A stretch of 64,000 nt of DNA. Source: Chitinophaga sp. YR627. GTDB taxonomy: Bacteria; Bacteroidota; Bacteroidia; Chitinophagales; Chitinophagaceae. This document shows positions 26,416 to 35,866 of the stretch, in pieces. The position numbers and the translations under genes are program-made. The DNA lies in assembly GCF_900114995.1 (NCBI RefSeq), contig NZ_FOUX01000005.1:682001-746000 (forward strand). The letters run 5' to 3'. The notes under the pieces were generated by a model. It was given only the letters and a program-made list of their open reading frames with translations. It had not been told where the DNA came from and searched no databases. Every line of letters starts with the position of its first letter. The stretch's first letter is position 1.

Positions 26416-28857
26416 ATGAACAAGTGTAAAATAGCATTACTGGCCATGGTACTCATGAGTGTAAAAGGGATGTCCCAGGCACGTCAGGAGTATCTGCTGG
26501 AGAAGAACTGGAAGTTTGCCAAAGGCGACCATCCCGAGGCCTTAAAAGAGGCGTTTAATGATAAAAGCTGGGAGACAGTCCGCATACCGCACGATTGGGC
26601 CATAAAAGGCCCCTTTGACGGCAATAACGATTTACAGAAAGTACAGATCGTACAGAACAATGAACAGGAAGCAACAATGAAGGCAGGCCGTACAGGTGGT
26701 CTGCCATTCATTGGCGCCGGCTGGTACCGTTTGTCTTTCTCCGTTCCGGAATTCCGCACAGGCAAAAAAGCCGTCCTCCTCTTCGACGGCGCGATGAGCA
26801 ACGCAGTAGTATATGTCAATGGTAAAAAAGTAGGCGCCTGGCCCTATGGCTATAATTCATTTTCCTTTGATATCACCTCCTTCCTGCATGCAAAAGGACA
26901 AAATACGCTTGCTGTAAGGCTGGAGAACTTCGAACAGGCATCGCGCTGGTATCCCGGTGCAGGACTCTACCGCAACGTACACCTGATCGTCACCAACGAT
27001 GCACATGTACCTGTCTGGGGTACCTACCTCACCACGCCTATAGTCACAAAAGAAAACGCGGCGGTACAACTTCAGACCACTATCGACCGAAGTAATAAAA
27101 AGGCCACGCTCAGCGTAAAGACCGATCTGCTCGATGCAGCCGGTAAAGTGGTCGCTACTGCTTCCACGCCGCTGAAAGCAGACAGTAGCACTGTCACGCA
27201 ACAGTTCTCCATCGCACGACCTGTACTATGGTCCCCGGAAACGCCCGTCATGTACAAAGCCATCACACAGATATATGAAGGCACACAGTTAAAAGACCAA
27301 TACGAAACACCGTTCGGTATCCGTACCATTGAATACAAGGCTGGCAAAGGCTTCCTGCTGAATGGTCAGCCGAGAAAATTCAGAGGTGTCTGTAATCACC
27401 ATGACCTCGGTCCGCTGGGGGCTGCTATCAATACCGCCGCCTTACGCCGGCAGATCCGTCTGCTCAAAGACATGGGCTGCGATGCGATCCGTACTTCGCA
27501 TAACATGCCAGCTCCGGAACTGGTAACGCTTTGCGATGAAATGGGTATCCTAATGATGGTAGAATCTTTTGACGAATGGAAAGCGCCAAAAGTAAAAAAT
27601 GGTTACAGCCTCTATTTCGATGAATGGGTGGAAAAGGATCTGCTGAACATGTTGCATCACTACCGGAACAATCCTTCCAATATCATGTGGAGCATTGGCA
27701 ATGAAGTGCCGGACCAGAGCTCTGCCAATGGCAAAGACATCGCACGTCGCCTCCAGGATATCTGTCACCGGGAAGATCCTACGCGTCCGGTAACGGCGGG
27801 TATGGACCGTTTTGACGATGCCATCAACAAAGGCTTCGCTGCTGTGCTGGATATACCTGGTTTTAACTATAAACCCGCCCGTTACGCGGAAGCACACAGT
27901 AAATTACCACAGGGCTTTCTCATGGGCTCAGAAACAGCGTCTACGGTAAGTTCCAGAGGAATTTACAAATTCCCGGCAGGCTTCTACAAAGGAAAAATGT
28001 ACGACGATAACCAATGCTCTTCCTATGACTTCGAAGTCTGCTCCTGGTCGCAGGTGCCTGATGACGAATTCGTACAACAGGAAGACCTGGATTATACCAT
28101 CGGTGAATTCGTCTGGACCGGTTTTGACTATCTTGGCGAACCCACCCCCTACGATTCCAGATGGCCTTCCCATAGCTCCTATTTCGGCATCTTCGATCTG
28201 GCGGGTATTCCTAAAGACCGGTTCTACCTGTACAGAAGTCACTGGAATAAACAACAGCCCACGCTACACCTCCTGCCCCACTGGACCTGGCCGGGCAGAG
28301 AGGGACAGATAACGCCTGTATTCTGCTACACCAGTTATCCTTCAGCAGAACTCTTTGTCAATGGTAAAAGCATGGGCAGATTGAACAAAGACACCACCAC
28401 ACATCAAAGCCGTTACCGCCTGATGTGGAATGATGTGGTTTATCAACCGGGAACCATCCGCGTAGTGGCTTATGATCACACCGGCAGAGCCGTTGCGGAA
28501 GATAGTGTATCAACAGCAGGCACGCCACATCACATCCGGCTGGAAGCGGATAACGATGCTTTATCCGCCGATGGTAAAGACTTGTCCTATATTACCGCCA
28601 GTGTAGTAGATGCAAAAGGGAATCTTTGTCCTGCGGCTACGAACCTCCTGCAATTTGAAGTGACAGGTGCGGGTAGGTTTAAGGCAGTCGCCAATGGTGA
28701 TCCTACCTGTCTGGAAGCGTTTCATTTACCACAGATGAAAGCGTTTAGTGGTAAACTGGTGTTCATTGTGCAATCAGGTGAAAAAGCAGGCGATGTGAAA
28801 GCGCTTGTAAAAGCTGATGGGCTGCAACCAGCCAGTCATACTATTCATGTTAAATAA
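26416..28857 (+). CDS. GH2 beta-galactosidase-like enzyme
   Basis: Exported 813-residue GH2 enzyme expected to release galactose from galactan oligosaccharides in the periplasm. Signal at the N-terminus (MVLMSVKGMSQARQ). Domains in order: sugar-binding jelly roll (WETVRIPHDWAIKGPFDG), immunoglobulin-like domain, TIM-barrel with RGVCNHHDLGPLG, acid/base Glu430 in WSIGNEVPDQS and nucleophile Glu506 in MGSETASTVS, then C-terminal DUF4982-like and invasin-type domains. Last gene of the putative operon; a bidirectional hairpin follows its stop. Confidence 0.92.
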   Translation: MNKCKIALLAMVLMSVKGMSQARQEYLLEKNWKFAKGDHPEALKEAFNDKSWETVRIPHDWAIKGPFDGNNDLQKVQIVQNNEQEATMKAGRTGGLPFIGAGWYRLSFSVPEFRTGKKAVLLFDGAMSNAVVYVNGKKVGAWPYGYNSFSFDITSFLHAKGQNTLAVRLENFEQASRWYPGAGLYRNVHLIVTNDAHVPVWGTYLTTPIVTKENAAVQLQTTIDRSNKKATLSVKTDLLDAAGKVVATASTPLKADSSTVTQQFSIARPVLWSPETPVMYKAITQIYEGTQLKDQYETPFGIRTIEYKAGKGFLLNGQPRKFRGVCNHHDLGPLGAAINTAALRRQIRLLKDMGCDAIRTSHNMPAPELVTLCDEMGILMMVESFDEWKAPKVKNGYSLYFDEWVEKDLLNMLHHYRNNPSNIMWSIGNEVPDQSSANGKDIARRLQDICHREDPTRPVTAGMDRFDDAINKGFAAVLDIPGFNYKPARYAEAHSKLPQGFLMGSETASTVSSRGIYKFPAGFYKGKMYDDNQCSSYDFEVCSWSQVPDDEFVQQEDLDYTIGEFVWTGFDYLGEPTPYDSRWPSHSSYFGIFDLAGIPKDRFYLYRSHWNKQQPTLHLLPHWTWPGREGQITPVFCYTSYPSAELFVNGKSMGRLNKDTTTHQSRYRLMWNDVVYQPGTIRVVAYDHTGRAVAEDSVSTAGTPHHIRLEADNDALSADGKDLSYITASVVDAKGNLCPAATNLLQFEVTGAGRFKAVANGDPTCLEAFHLPQMKAFSGKLVFIVQSGEKAGDVKALVKADGLQPASHTIHVK

Positions 28858-28895
28858 ACAACAGGGCCGCTCTGTACATTGAGCAGCCCTGTTGT
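28858..28895. terminator. Bidirectional terminator of the galactan operon
   Basis: Ten-bp arms ACAACAGGGC/GCCCTGTTGT with further imperfect pairing inside, between convergent genes. Confidence 0.7.
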
Positions 28896-28900
28896 TGCTG

Positions 28901-30037
28901 TTACTTATACATAAATATCATCTCCATCGGGTACTTGTCTATCCAATACCAGAATAACAAGCTGCCACTATGATCATAATAGTAAAACTTCGTCTCATCC
29001 CATACATTCATTTCCTGTGAATCAAGGATGGCAAAATCACCATTATTCCTGTTCACCTCTACACTTACTGGTGTAAATTTCATATCCGATGGCGTATTAT
29101 AACTGATCGCCTGCCATGACGCAGTGACCGTGTTGTAGACTCTCAACGGTTCATAGGGATCAATTATCCACAATGAATCACCCCTGGTTGCCATATCATA
29201 CATACCTGCACTATATCCAAGATCAGTGACAATATCGGTTGCAGGATCGATTTTTATAAAACGTGCCGGCCTGGCGCCTCCCACTCCCCAGTATGACGTG
29301 AGGTGAAAGTATACATTACCATCGTTGCCTGTCTTAGCAAGAATAGGCTGATTCAGAAATTTGTATGTTGTATCAAGAGAGAATGTAGGCATATCTATTA
29401 CCGGCAATCTGAAAGTATCTGCCGGCTCACCGTAACTCTGATAACCTGTTACATACAATTTATTGCCGCTGGCAGCTATCTGTAAATGTTCCCCTCCTGT
29501 GAATAAACTACCATCGATAGAAAGGGATGTGGTATCTATACGACGGACATAACCATCCCCGCAGGAGACAAAGACTTTCCCCGCTGCCGCGGCTATATAT
29601 GTCGGATATACCGGGTCCTGGCCACTGGCAAAAAATGGGATACGCTCCTGCGAGACCAATGTAAATGCGTCCAGTACCTCCACATACGCATCACTGGTGC
29701 CTGTACCTCTTACGGTAACATAGATCTTATTGCCATAGCGTTTCATATCATAAGGATAGAACCCCAGGTTATATCCGTTCGCGCTTAGGAAGCGGTTCCT
29801 GTCAAAAGTACCGGTATTGAAATCATAATAAGCGATGGTCCCGCTGAAGTCGGTAGCCTGGTCCATGCAGAGTACATAAATACCGTTTAACCCTACAGAG
29901 TCTGCAGAAGGGTTTTGATTAATCCCCAGTGTGTTTTTATTTAAAAGGGGGCCGGGGGTTGTTTCAGGCTTGGTACATGCATAAAATGAAAAGAACATCA
30001 TGACATAGCATGCGTACAGAAAGCTGGCTTTTTTCAT
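28901..30037 (-). CDS. Lipoprotein with beta-propeller (YncE/DUF5074-like)
   Basis: A 378-residue predicted lipoprotein (lipobox FFSFYACTKPETT). Repeated blade-like segments such as NLGFYPYDMKRYGNKIYVTV, AAAGKVFVSCGDGYVRRIDT and AASGNKLYVTGYQSYGEP suggest a seven-bladed propeller. No catalytic residues are recognisable. It is convergent with the galactan operon. Such propellers may bind ligand or protein partners at the cell surface, but no function is shown here. Confidence 0.75.
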   Translation of the reverse strand: MKKASFLYACYVMMFFSFYACTKPETTPGPLLNKNTLGINQNPSADSVGLNGIYVLCMDQATDFSGTIAYYDFNTGTFDRNRFLSANGYNLGFYPYDMKRYGNKIYVTVRGTGTSDAYVEVLDAFTLVSQERIPFFASGQDPVYPTYIAAAAGKVFVSCGDGYVRRIDTTSLSIDGSLFTGGEHLQIAASGNKLYVTGYQSYGEPADTFRLPVIDMPTFSLDTTYKFLNQPILAKTGNDGNVYFHLTSYWGVGGARPARFIKIDPATDIVTDLGYSAGMYDMATRGDSLWIIDPYEPLRVYNTVTASWQAISYNTPSDMKFTPVSVEVNRNNGDFAILDSQEMNVWDETKFYYYDHSGSLLFWYWIDKYPMEMIFMYK

Positions 30038-30130
30038 AGCAATTATATTTGAGGGTTTTTAAATGACGGGGTAAAACAAATCGGGGTTACTGCATTCTCA
30101 CGGTTTCTCTCACTAAATTTAATAAAAAAA

Positions 30131-30152
30131 CCGCCTCAGTTACCTGAGACGG
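30131..30152 (-). terminator. Terminator of the second GH2 gene
   Basis: On the minus strand CCGTCTCAG-GTAA-CTGAGGCGG is followed by seven T, a textbook intrinsic terminator downstream of the gene at 30184-32028. Confidence 0.9.
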
Positions 30153-30183
30153 CTTTAATTTAATATTATTCCTTCCACACAAC

Positions 30184-32028
30184 TTACTTCGCCAGTGCCG
30201 GATTATACAGTTTCGTATTCGCTTCTTTCATCTTATCCACAGGGAACTTATCCACCTTACGATCATACGTCATAAAACCATTGATCTCACCTTCCACATC
30301 GGTCGTCTGTGTATACACCGCTGCAGATAACCCCAATGGGATCAGCTGCGCGATCCTTTGTGTAAATTCATTGTAACGTTTGAACATATCCTCTGAGGTC
30401 TTGAATGACTGATAACCCCAGTTCTTGTTCTGCTGCCAGGTATGTCCATCTACAGGTAAACCTAATCCGCCGAACTCTCCCAATACCAGGATCTGTTTTT
30501 CGCCAAACAGCTCCGGACTTGGCATCGCAGGATGCGGATAGTTATGCAGATCCAGGATATGACCGGTGATGTAGAAGTTACCACCACTTGCACTGTTTAC
30601 CAGTCTGGATGGATCTTTCTTCATCGTCCACTCTGTGATCTCAACAGTTTTGAACTGACCCCATGCTTCGTTGAATGGAATCCATACAACGATACTTGGA
30701 TAGTTATGTAAAGCATCCATGATAGCATTCCACTCTTTACGATAGTAGCCTTCTGATGCAGCAGTACGGTCTTTGTCAGTCTGATGATCGTAGATCCCAG
30801 GACGGTTTTCCCATCCGTTGCCTCTGTCACCGCTTGGCATATCCTGCCACAACAGGATACCTGCTTTATCACAATAGGTATAATACGTTGCCGGCTCCAC
30901 TTTAATGTGTTTACGGATCATATTAAAGCCCATTTTCTTCAGCTGATCGATGTCGTACACCATCGCTTCATGTGTAGGTGGTGTATACAGACCGTCAGGC
31001 CACCAGCCCTGATCCAGCGGACCATACTGGAATAAGAACTCATTATTCAGCATCATACGCTGTACCCCTTTCGCGTCCTTCGCCATGGAGATCTTACGCA
31101 TTGCAAAATAGCTTCTGATCTCATCTACAGGTTTGTTATTACGCACCAGTGTCACTTTCAGATCATACAGATAAGGATTGGAAGGAGACCATAGCTTCTC
31201 GTTGGACATAGAAATAACGGCTGCTTCCTTTGCATTCGCTTCCTGCTGTGCAATCACCTTATCGCCTTCCAGCACTTCGATTTTCAGCTTATCGCCATCC
31301 TGCACGTTCTGCACATCCGCAGAAAGCGTGAGCGTGTGTTTATCCACATCAGGCGTTTGTTTGGTAGAAGCGATGTATGTCTTCGGAACGGCTTCCAGCC
31401 ATACTGTCTGCCAGATACCTGTCACAGGTGTGTACCAGATACCTTCCGGTTTTACGACCTGTTTACCTGCGGGTTGCGGACCATCATCCGTTGGATCCCA
31501 CACGCGTACAGCTACTTCCTGTTTACCCCCCTTCTTCAGGAAAGACGTAATATTGAAGCTGAAAGGATCGTAACCACCTTCGTGTTTACCCACGCTGGCA
31601 CCATTCACAAAAACTTCTGTTTGCCAGTCTACAGCACCGAAATGCAGCAGTACTTCCTTGTTCTTCATCGAAGCAGGAATACTGATAGTGGTTTTATACC
31701 ACAACAAGCTGTCTTTTCCAACATTGCGGCCTACGCCTGACAATGCTGATTCCACAGCAAAAGGAACAAGGATGCTTCCATCATAAGTGGATGGTTGCGG
31801 TTGAGACTTACCTGTAATTGCATAACTCCAGAGACCATTGAGATTTTGCCAGTTATTACTTCTAACCAGCATCGGACGTGGATACTCGGGCAAAGGTGCT
31901 TTAGGATCTACCTTCTCAGCCCATTGGGTTACAATTCTGTCTTTGATCAGATGCCACTGTTGCTGCTGGGCATTTGCTGCCGTAGCGAGACACACAGATG
32001 ACAGCAGACAGGATACTAGTTTTTTCAT
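30184..32028 (-). CDS. GH2-family glycoside hydrolase
   Basis: Exported enzyme of 614 residues. It opens with MKKLVSCLLSSVCLATAANA (signal), so the start was moved to 32028 from an ATG 33 bp upstream. Sugar-binding, immunoglobulin-like and TIM-barrel domains are visible: WQTEVFVNGASVGKHEGGYD, then MGFNMIRKHIKVEPATYYTY, acid/base Glu in VWIPFNEAWGQF and candidate nucleophile Glu in LVLGEFGGLGLP. Shorter than the neighbouring GH2 enzyme because it lacks C-terminal accessory domains. Substrate could be beta-galactoside, beta-glucuronide or mannoside. It has its own strong terminator, so it is probably outside the Sus operon. Confidence 0.88.
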   Translation of the reverse strand: MKKLVSCLLSSVCLATAANAQQQQWHLIKDRIVTQWAEKVDPKAPLPEYPRPMLVRSNNWQNLNGLWSYAITGKSQPQPSTYDGSILVPFAVESALSGVGRNVGKDSLLWYKTTISIPASMKNKEVLLHFGAVDWQTEVFVNGASVGKHEGGYDPFSFNITSFLKKGGKQEVAVRVWDPTDDGPQPAGKQVVKPEGIWYTPVTGIWQTVWLEAVPKTYIASTKQTPDVDKHTLTLSADVQNVQDGDKLKIEVLEGDKVIAQQEANAKEAAVISMSNEKLWSPSNPYLYDLKVTLVRNNKPVDEIRSYFAMRKISMAKDAKGVQRMMLNNEFLFQYGPLDQGWWPDGLYTPPTHEAMVYDIDQLKKMGFNMIRKHIKVEPATYYTYCDKAGILLWQDMPSGDRGNGWENRPGIYDHQTDKDRTAASEGYYRKEWNAIMDALHNYPSIVVWIPFNEAWGQFKTVEITEWTMKKDPSRLVNSASGGNFYITGHILDLHNYPHPAMPSPELFGEKQILVLGEFGGLGLPVDGHTWQQNKNWGYQSFKTSEDMFKRYNEFTQRIAQLIPLGLSAAVYTQTTDVEGEINGFMTYDRKVDKFPVDKMKEANTKLYNPALAK

Positions 32029-32149
32029 ACATGATAGATTGTAGAGGCTAAATTTAATCAAATGTTTTAAAAAGTACTAGTCACTGAAACACAGGTAGTT
32101 CTATTTAAATTCCATTAACAATTCATCTCTGGTCTTCCAGCTATCGTTT

Positions 32150-32908
32150 TTATTTTATCTTCGGCAGCACCTCTGCAACCACACCATTTTCCTTCACCGT
32201 CATCTTCCGATCCTTCTCAAACTCAAACACCAGATCACGGTCTTTATCAAAGAAAACATCCTCTTTCTCCGCATACAGCCGATATAATTTGCCTTTGACC
32301 TTCATCACCAGGACTCCTTTCTCTATTGTAATCTGCACCTCTCCTACATTCGGTCCCTGATACGTTCCCACATAGGCGGACAATACCTTTTCCGGTAATG
32401 ATATTTCCTGCCGTTTGTTCTGATAAGTAGCAGGACCATGGTCATAACTCAATAAGTTCTTCATCTTCCATACACCCGCCTGTTTCAACCATAGATGGGT
32501 AAATGAGGCATGTCCATCCAGCATTGGCCCCTTTCCTGTTTCCAAAATATAAAATACATGTTCTCCCGATAATATAGCCCCATAGATCGCATTGTCTTTC
32601 CTCAATGGAAACACTTTATACGATCCGGGTACCGGCTCCCTTTTAAGGTGCCAGTTACTGTTACTGCACAGATTCTTACTGAATGATCTGACAAGCGCAG
32701 GCAACCCAATAGTCGGCCCTCCCTTATCATGATAAAATTCCACATCCGGGGTAAAGAAGGAGCCCATCGCGCTGGTATCACAACGGTTATATGCATCCCA
32801 GAACAGACTATCCTGGCGGATGATCAAAGCGGATAATTCGGCGTCCGTCTGCTGCGCAAATAACACATTACAACAGAGTAAAAGCAAAAACGTGAAAGTT
32901 GTCTTCAT
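32150..32908 (-). CDS. Exported NTF2-like (SnoaL/DUF4440-type) protein
   Basis: Predicted periplasmic protein of 252 residues after a signal peptide (MKTTFTFLLLLCCNVLFAQQ); this start replaces an ATG 54 bp farther upstream. Residues about 25-150 fit an NTF2/SnoaL-like cone fold (DSLFWDAYNRCDTSAMGSFF; FTHLWLKQAGVWKMKNLLSY). The C-terminal 80 residues (AYVGTYQGPNVGEVQITIEK) resemble the small DUF3471-like domain found on beta-lactamase-related proteins. No catalytic role can be assigned. It is divergent from the beta-lactamase gene across 107 bp. Confidence 0.75.
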   Translation of the reverse strand: MKTTFTFLLLLCCNVLFAQQTDAELSALIIRQDSLFWDAYNRCDTSAMGSFFTPDVEFYHDKGGPTIGLPALVRSFSKNLCSNSNWHLKREPVPGSYKVFPLRKDNAIYGAILSGEHVFYILETGKGPMLDGHASFTHLWLKQAGVWKMKNLLSYDHGPATYQNKRQEISLPEKVLSAYVGTYQGPNVGEVQITIEKGVLVMKVKGKLYRLYAEKEDVFFDKDRDLVFEFEKDRKMTVKENGVVAEVLPKIK

Positions 32909-33015
32909 GGCTGGGGTATATTTTGTACTATACAAAGTAATACAAAGCAACCGCTTTACCAATATGCTGAAAATCTCGTCATCGTTTTTTATCTTGGTAA
33001 AAACGGTTACTTATC

Positions 33016-33903
33016 ATGAAACGATACCTGCTTTTATTCCTGCTGCTGCCCTCTCTTGTATTTGCACAACAGGACCGCAAACTGGAAAAAGGGCTAAAAG
33101 AGATCATTACCGGCTTTCAGGGTGAAGTGGGTATTTACGTCAGGAACCTGAAAACAGGTCGTTATGTGGATATCAATGCCGATACTATCTTCCCTACCGC
33201 CAGTATCGTGAAGATCCCTATTCTGGTCGGTGTATTCGATAAGATCGAAAAAGGAGAACTCAGCTACCATCAACCGCTCATGTACCGCGATTCTATTAAA
33301 TACGGCGGTTCCGGACTAATGCAGTTCTTCAAAGACAGCACAGAGACTGACCTGAGCGTATTAGTCGCCTTAATGATGGCCTACAGCGATAACACCACCT
33401 CGCTCTGGAATCAGGCCCTTGCAGGCGGCGGACAACGCATCAATGAACTCATGACCCAATACGGACTGAATAACACCCGCGTGAACTCCCGCACACCGGG
33501 CCGGGAAGCAATAAGAAATGTATATGGCTGGGGAATGACCACGCCGCGTGAAATGTCAGAACTGCTGGTAAAGATCCGTAAGGGAGAAGTGATCAGTGAG
33601 AACGCTTCTTCCCGGATGTACAGACTAATGACACACGGTTATTATGATGAAGTTGGATTGTCGCAGATCCCACCCTATACACAGGCAGCCCATAAATCAG
33701 GCTCCGTAGATGCATCCAGGTCGGAGGTCATTCTGGTCAATGCGCCACACGGTGAATACGTGTTCTACGTCGGTACTAAAAACAACAAAGACCAACGCTG
33801 GACCAATGAAAACGAAGCTGAAAACCTGATCAGAAAAGTCTCCGCTTATCTCTGGGAACATTACGAACACACCGGTAAAAAGAAACGCATAAAAAAGGAA
33901 TAG
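33016..33903 (+). CDS. Class A beta-lactamase (serine hydrolase)
   Basis: Periplasmic serine hydrolase of 295 residues, expected to open beta-lactam rings. Signal peptide LLLLPSLVFAQQ. All class A elements are in order with near-normal spacing: nucleophile S63 and K66 in TASIVKIPIL, S124-D125-N126 in AYSDNTTS, omega-loop E164 and N168 in GREAIRNVYG, and K227-S228-G229 in HKSGSVD. An Arg (167) stands where Leu is usual in the omega loop. It is monocistronic. A TATCTTGG sequence about 20 nt before the start may be a weak -7 box. A non-antibiotic peptidase role cannot be excluded. Confidence 0.88.
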   Translation: MKRYLLLFLLLPSLVFAQQDRKLEKGLKEIITGFQGEVGIYVRNLKTGRYVDINADTIFPTASIVKIPILVGVFDKIEKGELSYHQPLMYRDSIKYGGSGLMQFFKDSTETDLSVLVALMMAYSDNTTSLWNQALAGGGQRINELMTQYGLNNTRVNSRTPGREAIRNVYGWGMTTPREMSELLVKIRKGEVISENASSRMYRLMTHGYYDEVGLSQIPPYTQAAHKSGSVDASRSEVILVNAPHGEYVFYVGTKNNKDQRWTNENEAENLIRKVSAYLWEHYEHTGKKKRIKKE

Positions 33904-33956
33904 CCCCCTATCATAATAAGGGAGCTATATCCAACAGAAATCATTTACCAACCGGA

Positions 33957-34766
33957 TCAGTGCCAGTCAGTAGGTGACCTACCAAATTTCTTTTTGAAAG
34001 AATTTGAAAAATGCGCCAGGCTCTCAAAGCCCAGATCAAGATAAATAGCAGAAGGTTTCCTGTTCTTTTTTTCTATCAGATGACGTGCTTCTGTCAATCG
34101 CTTATCCTGTAACCAATGCCTGGGCGCCATGCCAAATGCGGTCTTAAAATCGCGTTTAAAGGCAGCGAGACTTCTCCCTGTCAGCTCCGCAAACTTGGTA
34201 ACCGGAACATTGAAGTAAAAGTTACTAAGCATGAACTTTTTCAGGTCAATCTTATGAGGTGCCGAAAAATCAAATAAAAGATCACTGAGTGCAGGCATCG
34301 CATGTAAAAGCAATGCCACCGCCTCCTTTACCTTTAATATCCCGATCGCCGGAGGAATGTTCGCTTCCCGGTTACGCGCATAAGGTATCACCGATTCAAA
34401 ATACCCCTTCAGAAAATCATTGACCGGCACAAGAATATTACGCGGACCAGCATAAGGCTTATTCACAACTATTTTTTCCTCCAGCGCTACTTTCCTCAAC
34501 AGATCTTCCTGTAGCGTAATAACGATCGTCTGATAGTTTTCACCCGGTAATGGCATTTTTGTGATCTGCCCCAGCTGATTTTTACCGATCAGTAACATCT
34601 GCCCTTTCTGCAATGAAATTTTCTGACGGGCAGTCTCCAATGTAAATTGCCCGGACACCTGTAGTACCAGTACATTATGCTCCAGAAAGGCAACATCATC
34701 CTTACGCTGACTGGAAAGATAAGAGTAAAATAATACCCCGGGAATGATAACGACTGGATTCTCCAT
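33957..34766 (-). CDS. AraC-family transcriptional regulator
   Basis: DNA-binding protein of 269 residues. The N-terminal part (about 1-140) is a cupin-like sensing domain (VLQVSGQFTLETARQKISLQ). The C-terminal AraC helix-turn-helix includes VTKFAELTGRSLAAFKRDFK and YLDLGFESLAHFSNSFKKKF. It follows the aldo-keto reductase gene by 43 bp and may control it. A box reading TAACTTTA lies only 5 nt before its start, so it may also be transcribed alone from a leaderless mRNA. Confidence 0.9.
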   Translation of the reverse strand: MENPVVIIPGVLFYSYLSSQRKDDVAFLEHNVLVLQVSGQFTLETARQKISLQKGQMLLIGKNQLGQITKMPLPGENYQTIVITLQEDLLRKVALEEKIVVNKPYAGPRNILVPVNDFLKGYFESVIPYARNREANIPPAIGILKVKEAVALLLHAMPALSDLLFDFSAPHKIDLKKFMLSNFYFNVPVTKFAELTGRSLAAFKRDFKTAFGMAPRHWLQDKRLTEARHLIEKKNRKPSAIYLDLGFESLAHFSNSFKKKFGRSPTDWH

Positions 34767-34771
34767 TTACA

Positions 34772-34779
34772 TAAAGTTA
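34772..34779 (-). promoter_or_regulatory. -7-like box abutting the AraC gene start
   Basis: Minus-strand TAACTTTA (one base from TAnnTTTG) ends 5 nt before ATG 34766. It would start transcription at or very near the start codon. Confidence 0.35.
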
Positions 34780-34809
34780 TGAAAGCTGAACGTTTGCTGC
34801 TACAATCAG

Positions 34810-35781
34810 TTAACGTTGCAGATAAGTACTGCCAAGAATCGCTCCGGGGGCGAAGTCTGTATTTAACCGATCGATCTCTGCCGCGGTAAAGGAAATATCC
34901 ATCGCCTGCATGTTTTCAGGCAGTCTGGACCTCCGGCTCATACTCACCAAAGGCATAATATGCTCACCCTGTCTGTTTACCCAGGCAATAGCCAGTTGCG
35001 TCGGCGTACAACCTTTCTCCCTGGCCAGCTGTTTCAACAGTTCGACCTTCTCCAGGTTTTTGATCAGGTTATCCTCCTGAAAACGCGAAAAGTGTGACCG
35101 GTAATCTTCCGCTGCAACCGGCGCCTTCATTTCTCCTGTCAGCAGACCTTCGGCCGTATTTGCAAAAGCAACGACACCGATACCCAGTTCCTTCGCCGTT
35201 GGAAGAAGCGCACTTTCTATCTGGCGGTCCGCCAGTGAATAACCTATTTCCAGCGCAGTTACCGGATAAACAGCATGTGCCTGCTTCAGCTGATCTGCTG
35301 TGATCTCAGAAACACCCAGGTGACGCACTTTGCCTTCCTTTATCAGATCTGCCACAGTACCGATAACATCTTCCACCGGCACACTGTCATTGAGTCTGCA
35401 GGGCTGGTAAAGATCGATAGTATCCACCCCTAAACGCACCAGTGAATAATTTATAAAGTTTTTAATCGCTACAGGACGTATGTCCAGTCCCAGCAGCTGT
35501 CCGTTATGGAATATAGCGCCAAACTTCACACTGATGAAAGCATCATCCCGTCTGCCTTTGATCGCTTTTCCCACTAATAGCTCATTATGACCGCTACCAT
35601 AGAAGTCACCGGTATTTAAAAAGTTAATACCATTGTCCAATGCCTCCTGAATGGTGGCAATACTTTCTGCTTCATCATTTGTACGTCCTCCCCAGGTGGA
35701 AGACATACGCATACAGCCTAATCCGAGTTTAGACACAAGCGGACCATTTTTCCCCAATGCCATTGTTGTTATTGTTGCCAT
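34810..35781 (-). CDS. Aldo-keto reductase family protein with altered catalytic tetrad
   Basis: A 323-residue TIM-barrel of the aldo-keto reductase type, normally NADPH-dependent on aldehydes and ketones. LGLGCMRMSSTWGGRTND and VRHLGVSEITADQLKQA are family-typical. The usual catalytic set Asp-Tyr-Lys-His is not complete: the Asp position is Asn56 (FLNTGDFYG), Tyr61 and the Lys of ISVKFG are kept, and the His is Cys (DLYQPCRLND). Activity may differ from textbook members. Upstream of the AraC gene, same strand. Confidence 0.85.
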   Translation of the reverse strand: MATITTMALGKNGPLVSKLGLGCMRMSSTWGGRTNDEAESIATIQEALDNGINFLNTGDFYGSGHNELLVGKAIKGRRDDAFISVKFGAIFHNGQLLGLDIRPVAIKNFINYSLVRLGVDTIDLYQPCRLNDSVPVEDVIGTVADLIKEGKVRHLGVSEITADQLKQAHAVYPVTALEIGYSLADRQIESALLPTAKELGIGVVAFANTAEGLLTGEMKAPVAAEDYRSHFSRFQEDNLIKNLEKVELLKQLAREKGCTPTQLAIAWVNRQGEHIMPLVSMSRRSRLPENMQAMDISFTAAEIDRLNTDFAPGAILGSTYLQR

Positions 35782-35866
35782 TGTCGATTGATTTAGAGCT
35801 ACAAAGGTGAGGCTTTATACGCCCCACCCGATTGCCCCAATGGCTCAATTTATTTGCCTGTATGGC

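Noticed and set aside
33901..33935. Weak hairpin after the beta-lactamase stop
   Set aside because: Arms TAGCCCCCT and AGGGAGCTA pair imperfectly and lack a T run, so no terminator was called.
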